Source: DATILI01 sp035476635
GTDB taxonomy: Bacteria; Pseudomonadota; Gammaproteobacteria; Burkholderiales; Burkholderiaceae_C
Reading direction: 5' to 3'
NCBI GenBank assembly: GCA_035476635.1
Contig: DATILI010000340.1
Location: 1-11,587, forward strand
Length of the DNA stretch: 11,587 nucleotides
Shown here piece by piece: positions 7,356 to 11,587 of the stretch. Both the position numbers and the translations under genes were made by a program. How positions within the stretch are numbered: the first letter of the stretch is position 1; each line of letters opens with the position of its first letter. The notes under the pieces were generated by a model. It was not told the origin of the DNA, searched no databases, and saw only the letters and a program-made list of their open reading frames with translations.

Positions 7356-7388
7356 GCTGTGGATTGCGGGTCAAGCCCGCAATGACAA
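7356..7388 (-). repeat. Palindromic REP-like repeat, right copy of exact 33-bp inverted pair
   Basis: Exact reverse complement of 6905-6937 over 33 bases; identity ends abruptly on both sides. The internal hairpin pairs ATTGCGGG (7363-7370) with CCCGCAAT (7376-7383) around TCAAG. It sits 29 bases beyond the 3' end of the minus-strand iclR-type gene, so it could also shape that transcript's end. Confidence 0.85.
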
Positions 7389-7417
7389 CTTAGAGGCAGC
7401 GCGATGCGGTGGTTGCT

Positions 7418-8221
7418 TCAAATCAGATTGCGCATCGCCTGCGCCGTCTCGCGCAGCACTGGCAACACGCGGCCGACCGCGTCTTCGCTGGATTCGTGGC
7501 CCATCGGCATGGTGACATTGAGTGCGGCGATCACGTCGCCCTTGCGGTCGCGCAGCGGCACCGCCACGCCGCGGTGGCTCAGCTCCAGCTGCTGCTCTGA
7601 AATGGCCCAGCCCTGGACGCGGATGCGCGCCAGTTCCAGGCGCAGGCGGTCCTTGCTGGCGATGGTGTAGGAGGTGTAGGCCTTGAGTTCGCGCGAGGCC
7701 AGCCAGGCCTCGAGTTGCGCGTCGCTGCGCAGCGCCAGCATCAGCATGCCGGCGGCAGTCACCTGCGCCGGTACGCGCGCGCCCAGCACGTAGCCGGTGT
7801 TCATGGTGCGGTTCGGGCCATTGCGCGCGATGTAGACGATGTCGTCGCCGTCCATCACGCTCAGGTAGGCGATCTCCTGTGTGCCGGCCGTGACGCGCTG
7901 CAGGAAGGGCTGAACGATGCGCGGCAGCCGGGCCGACTCCAGGTAGGACTGGCCCAGGCGCAGCACGCGCGGCGTGAGCCAGAACAGCTTGCCGTCGGTG
8001 GCCACATAGCCCAGGTGGGCCAGCGTCAGTAGGTAGCGCCGCGCGGCGGTGCGCGTCATGCCGCAGCACTGGCCGGCCTGGGTGGCGCTCATGCGCGGGT
8101 TGGCGTCGTCAAAAGCTTCGAGCAGGCCCAGGCCTTTTTCCAGGCCGGCGATCCAGTCGCGCTTGTCCAGGGCGGGGTCATCGCCTGGAATGGGTGTTGT
8201 GGCCGGGGCACTTTGGGTCAT
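7418..8221 (-). CDS. IclR-family transcriptional regulator, PcaU/PobR-like
   Basis: A 267-residue regulator. The N-terminal winged helix-turn-helix is at about residues 26-90 (MSATQAGQCCGMTRTAARRYLLTLAHLGY, then the wing DGKLFWLTPRVLRLG). The C-terminal IclR effector domain covers about 100-265 (EIAYLSVMDGDDIVYIARN, RVPAQVTAAGMLMLA, and HRGVAVPLRDRKGDVIAALNV). The sequence style and the DWIAGLEKGLGLLEAFD start match the PcaU/PcaR/PobR subgroup that controls protocatechuate, 4-hydroxybenzoate and hydroaromatic acid catabolism. The ATG at 8221 is chosen because AGGGAG precedes it by about 8 bases on the minus strand; the open frame extends to 8392 but that extension is Arg/Pro-rich and not protein-like. 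It is transcribed away from the shikimate-dehydrogenase-like gene, and three sequences resembling the PcaR/PcaU operator lie between them, so it probably controls both itself and that operon. Confidence 0.93.
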   Translation of the reverse strand: MTQSAPATTPIPGDDPALDKRDWIAGLEKGLGLLEAFDDANPRMSATQAGQCCGMTRTAARRYLLTLAHLGYVATDGKLFWLTPRVLRLGQSYLESARLPRIVQPFLQRVTAGTQEIAYLSVMDGDDIVYIARNGPNRTMNTGYVLGARVPAQVTAAGMLMLALRSDAQLEAWLASRELKAYTSYTIASKDRLRLELARIRVQGWAISEQQLELSHRGVAVPLRDRKGDVIAALNVTMPMGHESSEDAVGRVLPVLRETAQAMRNLI

Positions 8222-8445
8222 GTCACGGCTCCCTTGGGAGGAGACTGCATGGCCGCTTCGGGGGGCTTGGCTTGGGGACGGCAAAGGCGCGGTTTTGGGT
8301 GTTCTTCGCAAATACCGACACCACCTCAGCTTCGCCCCCAGCGGGTACCGCCTGCCGCGACGCGCACAACGCTTGCAACCTGGCGACATCAATTGGCGTG
8401 AGTTTCATTTCAGACCCAGAAATTTCAGGGATAAACCCTAGTTTC

Positions 8446-8460
8446 GTTCGATTATCGATC
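8446..8460 (+). promoter_or_regulatory. Candidate IclR operator, copy 1
   Basis: GTTCGATTATCGATC resembles the operator reported for PcaR/PcaU-type IclR regulators (GTTCGATAATCGCAC, from memory). Its centre CGAT-T-ATCG is a perfect palindrome. It is repeated 21 bases downstream, that is, two helical turns away on the same face of the DNA. Confidence 0.7.
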
Positions 8461-8466
8461 AGTACT

Positions 8467-8481
8467 GTTCGATCATCGATC
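8467..8481 (+). promoter_or_regulatory. Candidate IclR operator, copy 2
   Basis: GTTCGATCATCGATC matches copy 1 at 14 of 15 bases in direct orientation with a 21-base period. The centre CGAT-C-ATCG is again palindromic. TATATA begins 4 bases after it, so bound regulator could touch a promoter. Confidence 0.7.
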
Positions 8482-8551
8482 GTTTATATAAGGTTTTCCT
8501 TGGTTAATGGGAGTGAAACCGATAAATTTCGCAGCGCAATACCAATTCTGA

Positions 8552-8564
8552 GCGATTAACGAAC
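8552..8564 (-). promoter_or_regulatory. Candidate IclR operator, copy 3 (inverted)
   Basis: On the minus strand this reads GTTCGTTAATCGC, one mismatch from the first 13 bases of the PcaR/PcaU-type operator. It is inverted relative to copies 1 and 2 and lies 36 bases before the chosen start of the dehydrogenase-like gene, a position suited to repression. A chance match is more likely than for the other two. Confidence 0.45.
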
Positions 8565-8600
8565 ATTTTGCGAATGCGAATGGCTTTTCCTGAAGTCCCG

Positions 8601-9551
8601 ATGCCCGCCATCACCGGCACCACCGATGTCTACCTGATCCTGGGCGACCCGGTCGAGCAGGTGCAGGCGCCCCAGGTGTTCAACCGGATTTTTGCGCGCA
8701 TGGGGATCGATGCCGTGCTGGTGCCGGCGCGCGTGGCGTCGGCCGACCTGGAAGCCTTTGTCCGCAACGCCTTCCTGGCGCAAAACATCAAGGGGATGTG
8801 GGTCGCGATCCCGCACAAGGCGCCCATGATGGGCCTGCTCGACAGCTGCTCGGAGCTGGGCCGGGTGGCCGGCGCCGTCAACGGCATTCGCCGCAACGCG
8901 CAGGGGCAGATCGAAGGCGGCTTGTTCGACGGCGAAGGGTTTGTCGACGCGCTCGCCCACTTCAACATCGCCCATGCGGGCAAGCGCGTGCTGGTCATCG
9001 GCGCCGGCGGCGGCGCGGCGGCCATCGGTGCCTCGCTGGCAATGGCCCGGGCGCAGGGCGTGGCCGGCCCGGCGGCCGACATCGCTTTCTACGACCCCGT
9101 GCCGGGCAAGGCGCAGGCGGTGGCCGCGCGCATCGCACAAGCCCGCTCGACATCCAGCGCGTCGGCCGTGCGCGCGGTGCCGGGCAACGACCCGGCCGGC
9201 TACGACCTGGTCATCAACGGCTCGCCGCTGGGCCTTGAATCCTCCGACCCCATGCCGTGCGACGTGTCGCGCATGGAGCCGCATGCGGCGCTGATGGACA
9301 TCCTGATGAAGAACCAGCCCACGCCCGTGGTCCGCGCCGCGCGCGCACGCGGCCTGGTGGCGCAGCCCGGCTTCGAAATGCTGATCCAGCAGTCGCACCT
9401 GTACCTGGAGTTCTTCGGCTACCACGCCGCGGCAGCGCAGGTGCGCGAAGACGCGACCTTCCTGCGCGAACTGATCTATCCGGCCGAGCTGCAAGGCGAG
9501 ATTCGCCGGCCGGCGCTTTCACCGCGACACGCATCGCATTCAACCACCTGA
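8601..9551 (+). CDS. Shikimate/quinate dehydrogenase-like oxidoreductase
   Basis: A 316-residue member of the shikimate dehydrogenase family, which oxidises or reduces hydroaromatic acids with NAD(P). The substrate domain retains the catalytic lysine (Lys73, VAIPHKAPM) and aspartate (Asp110, LFDGEGF), with GAVNGI between them. A Rossmann motif (VLVIGAGGGAAAIGASLA, from about residue 130) and NGSPLGL follow. Two differences from AroE stand out. The usual HS-x-SP serines that bind shikimate are replaced (GDPVEQVQAPQ), and the Asn of the N-T-D motif is Phe109. The substrate is therefore probably not plain shikimate. The start is uncertain: ATGs at 8580 and 8574 and TTG at 8568 are in frame, and none has a good ribosome site; 8601 gives a family-like N-terminus. 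It heads an operon with a Liv-type importer and is divergent from a PcaU-like regulator, pointing to catabolism rather than biosynthesis. Confidence 0.9.
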   Translation: MPAITGTTDVYLILGDPVEQVQAPQVFNRIFARMGIDAVLVPARVASADLEAFVRNAFLAQNIKGMWVAIPHKAPMMGLLDSCSELGRVAGAVNGIRRNAQGQIEGGLFDGEGFVDALAHFNIAHAGKRVLVIGAGGGAAAIGASLAMARAQGVAGPAADIAFYDPVPGKAQAVAARIAQARSTSSASAVRAVPGNDPAGYDLVINGSPLGLESSDPMPCDVSRMEPHAALMDILMKNQPTPVVRAARARGLVAQPGFEMLIQQSHLYLEFFGYHAAAAQVREDATFLRELIYPAELQGEIRRPALSPRHASHSTT

Positions 9552-9562
9552 GGAGACTAGCC

Positions 9563-10744
9563 ATGAAAAAACGATTCGCCCTTAAATTGATCGCCTTCTG
9601 TGTGATGGCAACCGCGGGAACAGCAGCACTTTCCCAGCAGACCATCAAGATCGCCAACATCGTGGAGCTGTCGGGCGGCGGCGCGACTGCGGGCACCAAC
9701 TTCAAGAACGGCGTCGAGCTCGCGGTCAAGGAAATCAATGCCGCAGGCGGCATCCTCGGCAAGAAGATCGAGACCGTCACCACCGACACCCAGAGCAACC
9801 CCGGCGTCGCCAAGGGCCTGACGCAAAAGGCCATCGACAACGACGTGTTCGCCATCTTCGGGCCGGTGTTCTCCGGCTCCATCATGGTCAGCATGGCCGA
9901 GAGCCGCCGCGCCGAGGTGCCGAACTGGACCGGTGGCGAGGCGGCCAGCATCACCATGCAGGGCAATCCCTATGTGTTTCGCACCAGCTTCACGCAGGCC
10001 ACGGCCATGCCCAAGGTGGCGCGCTACATCACCACCAAGTCCAAGAACATTGCGCTGATGTACGTGAACAACGACTTCGGCAAGGGCGGCCTGGACATGA
10101 TCAAGAAGGCGCTGGCTGGATCGTCGACCAAGGTCGCCGCGGAAATCTCCACCGAGCCGGGCCAGGTCGACTGGTCGGCCGCCGTGCTGCGCGCCAAGAA
10201 CAGCGGCGCCGACGCTGTGTTCGTCTACACCAACGAGGAAGAATCGGCACGCGCCTTGCGCGAGTTGCGCAAGCAGGGCTGGGACAAGCCCATCATCGGC
10301 GAAACCACCTTGACCGGGCAGAAGGTGATCGAACTGGCCGGCGACGCCGCCAACGGCGCCGTGGCCCACGTCGGCCTGACGGTGGATGCGCCACTGCCCG
10401 AAATGCTGAAGTTCAAGGCCAAGTTCTACCAGGACTACAAATACATCAGCGACCACAACGGCATCAAGGGCTACACCGGTGTCTATTCGCTCAAGGCCGC
10501 CATCGAGAAGGTCGGCAAGCTCGACCGCAAGGCCGTGGCGCAGGCCATGAAGGGCCTGAAGATCAGCGCCGCCAAGTACCCGGGCGTCATCATGGACGTG
10601 AGCTTTGACAACAATGGCGACCTGGACCGCGACAGCTTCATGGTGGAAGTGAAGAACGGCAAGCAGGAAGTGGTCACCACCTTGCCGCCGCTGAACGCGG
10701 GCGCCGCACCCGCCGCAACTGCCGCGCCTGCCGCCAAGAAGTGA
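9563..10744 (+). CDS. ABC transporter substrate-binding protein, branched-chain amino acid type
   Basis: A 393-residue periplasmic binding protein (Peripla_BP_6/LivK type) that captures a ligand for an inner-membrane ABC importer. The signal peptide is clear: MKKRF, a hydrophobic core (ALKLIAFCVMATAGTAAL), and probable cleavage near ALS-QQ at residue 24. The mature protein starts QQTIKIANIVELSGGGATAGTNFKNG, and the LAVKEINAAGGILGKKIE, FGPVFSGSIMVSMAE and VALMYVNNDFGKGGLDMIKKAL-like blocks are typical of the fold. A short Ala/Pro tail (AAPAATAAPAAKK) ends it. AGGAG (9551-9555) overlaps the upstream stop, and the ATG lies 11 bases after that stop, so translation is coupled to the dehydrogenase-like gene. 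Many members of this fold bind aromatic or organic acids rather than amino acids, and the neighbours favour that here; the ligand itself is not readable. Confidence 0.95.
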   Translation: MKKRFALKLIAFCVMATAGTAALSQQTIKIANIVELSGGGATAGTNFKNGVELAVKEINAAGGILGKKIETVTTDTQSNPGVAKGLTQKAIDNDVFAIFGPVFSGSIMVSMAESRRAEVPNWTGGEAASITMQGNPYVFRTSFTQATAMPKVARYITTKSKNIALMYVNNDFGKGGLDMIKKALAGSSTKVAAEISTEPGQVDWSAAVLRAKNSGADAVFVYTNEEESARALRELRKQGWDKPIIGETTLTGQKVIELAGDAANGAVAHVGLTVDAPLPEMLKFKAKFYQDYKYISDHNGIKGYTGVYSLKAAIEKVGKLDRKAVAQAMKGLKISAAKYPGVIMDVSFDNNGDLDRDSFMVEVKNGKQEVVTTLPPLNAGAAPAATAAPAAKK

Positions 10745-10751
10745 AGCGGCC

Positions 10752-11587
10752 ATGACCGACTTCTTTCAACTGTTCTTCAGCGGCCTGGCCACCGGCAGCA
10801 TCTATGGGCTGGCGGCCCTGGGGTTCACGCTGCTATGGCAGGCGGCGGGCACCATCAACTTCGCGCAGGGCGAGTTCGTGATGCTGCCGGCGTTCGCGAT
10901 CCTGGCCTTCATGGGCCTGGGCGCGCCGCTTTGGGCCAGCTTTTTCCTGGCCGCCATCGTCTCCGTGGTGGTGCTGGGCTGGGCCTTCAAGAAATCGGTC
11001 GTGGACCCGCTGTTCAAGTTCGGCATGATGCCAATCGTGGTGGCCACCATCGGCCTGTCCATCGTCATGCGCAACGGCATGCGGGCCGGCTACAGCGCCG
11101 AGGCGCATCCGTTTCCCAGCCTGTTCGGCGACAAGCTGTTCAACCTCGCGGGCGTGACCGTCACCCTGGCCGACATCGGCACCCTGGTGCTGGCGCTGGT
11201 GATCGTGTTTGCGACGCAGGCCTTTCTCGCCCGCACCGTCACCGGCCGCGCCATGCAGGCCGTGGCGCAGAACACCGAATCGGCCGCGGTGCTGGGCATC
11301 AATGTGCCGCGCATGATTTTCTATACCTTCGCCATCAACGCGGTGCTGGCCTGCGCGGCAGCGCTCCTGGTCACGCCGACGTATCTGGCCAAGTTCGACA
11401 TGGGCGAGGGCCTGGGCACCAAGGCCTTCTTCGCGGCCATCATCGGCGGCTTCAACAATTCGCGCGGGGCGCTGCTCGGCGGCTTGATCGTCGGCGTGAG
11501 CGAGAACCTGGCCTCCGCCTACATCTCGCCGGCCTACAAGGACGCGGTGGCCCTCGTCATCTTCATGGTGGTGATCCTGTTCAAGCC
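10752..11587 (+). CDS. LivH-type ABC transporter permease (3' end beyond window)
   Basis: Inner-membrane permease of a branched-chain amino acid-type (HAAT) ABC importer. The visible 278 residues cover almost all of the usual roughly 290. Family marks include the start FFSGLATGSIYGLAALGFTLLWQAAGTINFAQGEF (residues about 8-42), the cytoplasmic coupling region TVTGRAMQAVAQNTESAAVLGIN, and the late GTKAFFAAIIGGFNNSRGALLGGLIVG. Several hydrophobic segments are evident. The ATG is only 7 bases after the binding-protein stop, so the genes are co-transcribed. LivM, LivG and LivF partners would be expected just downstream. No stop is reached before the end of the window. Confidence 0.96.
   Translation, partial: MTDFFQLFFSGLATGSIYGLAALGFTLLWQAAGTINFAQGEFVMLPAFAILAFMGLGAPLWASFFLAAIVSVVVLGWAFKKSVVDPLFKFGMMPIVVATIGLSIVMRNGMRAGYSAEAHPFPSLFGDKLFNLAGVTVTLADIGTLVLALVIVFATQAFLARTVTGRAMQAVAQNTESAAVLGINVPRMIFYTFAINAVLACAAALLVTPTYLAKFDMGEGLGTKAFFAAIIGGFNNSRGALLGGLIVGVSENLASAYISPAYKDAVALVIFMVVILFK

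Larger units (their letters stand above)
8222..8600. other. Divergent control region between iclR-type gene and transport operon
   Basis: A 379-base stretch without a convincing gene. Bases 8222-8400 are G+C-rich and featureless to me, apart from a doubtful 61-codon minus-strand frame at 8223-8408. Bases about 8405-8580 are AT-rich and carry three operator-like sequences (8446-8460, 8467-8481, 8552-8564). A TATATA at 8485-8490 is a candidate -10 or its mirror. Promoters for both flanking transcripts are expected here. Confidence 0.7.

Noticed and set aside
6905..7388. Insertion sequence bounded by terminal inverted repeats
   Set aside because: The 33-bp repeats look like IS ends, but there is no transposase, no target-site duplication that I can see (flanking bases differ), and each end is itself a hairpin. 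Treated as REP-like repeats around a nuclease gene instead.
8223..8408. 61-residue minus-strand frame beginning MKLTPIDVARLQALCAS
   Set aside because: The first residues look protein-like, but there is no ribosome site and the rest is Pro/Arg-rich. It ends just before the iclR-type start. A gene remnant is possible but not supported.
8556..9494. 312-residue minus-strand frame
   Set aside because: Antisense to the dehydrogenase-like gene; composition is His/Arg/Gly-rich without motifs.
9557..10753. 398-residue minus-strand frame
   Set aside because: Mirror of the binding-protein gene, which has a signal peptide and conserved blocks; no motif in the antisense product.

Overview
The window comes from a high-G+C betaproteobacterium, most likely Burkholderiales and probably Comamonadaceae. 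This rests on the protein sequences (an aroC-MFS-aldo/keto reductase run, an IclR regulator divergent from a shikimate-dehydrogenase-like gene, a Liv-type ABC transporter) and on overall style; no rRNA or marker gene proves it. I see no tRNA, rRNA, CRISPR array or transposase.

Layout. 1-2705: three plus-strand genes, the 3' end of chorismate synthase (aroC), a 12-helix MFS permease and an aldo/keto reductase. 2706-5659: an accessory cassette of lower G+C (about 47-52% in 60-base samples, against 63-65% on either side). It holds a LuxR-type quorum-sensing receptor and two downstream proteins of unknown role, 395 and 138 residues long. A near-perfect lux-box palindrome precedes luxR and another precedes the two-gene unit; no luxI is present. 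5660-6882: a YebC-family protein and an EVE-domain protein. 6905-7388: a small GIY-YIG nuclease-like gene on the minus strand, enclosed by an exact 33-bp inverted repeat whose copies are themselves palindromic. 7418-8221: a PcaU/PobR-like IclR regulator on the minus strand. 8222-8600: a divergent control region with three IclR-type operator sequences. 8601-11587: a shikimate/quinate-dehydrogenase-like enzyme, a periplasmic branched-chain-type binding protein and the start of its LivH permease, apparently one operon.

How the parts work together. The right third reads as a substrate-inducible uptake and oxidation operon: IclR would sense a compound (plausibly a hydroaromatic or aromatic acid), and the binding protein plus LivH would import it for the dehydrogenase. 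The most novel part is the LuxR cassette. The receptor would bind an acyl-homoserine lactone, made elsewhere in the genome or by neighbours, and switch on both itself and a two-gene operon. The smaller product carries a His-Gly / Ala-Cys pair resembling the catalytic dyad of clan CD (caspase/gingipain-like) cysteine peptidases. The larger has an internal repeat and no family I can name. A quorum-controlled effector with a cognate protease is an attractive but unproven reading.
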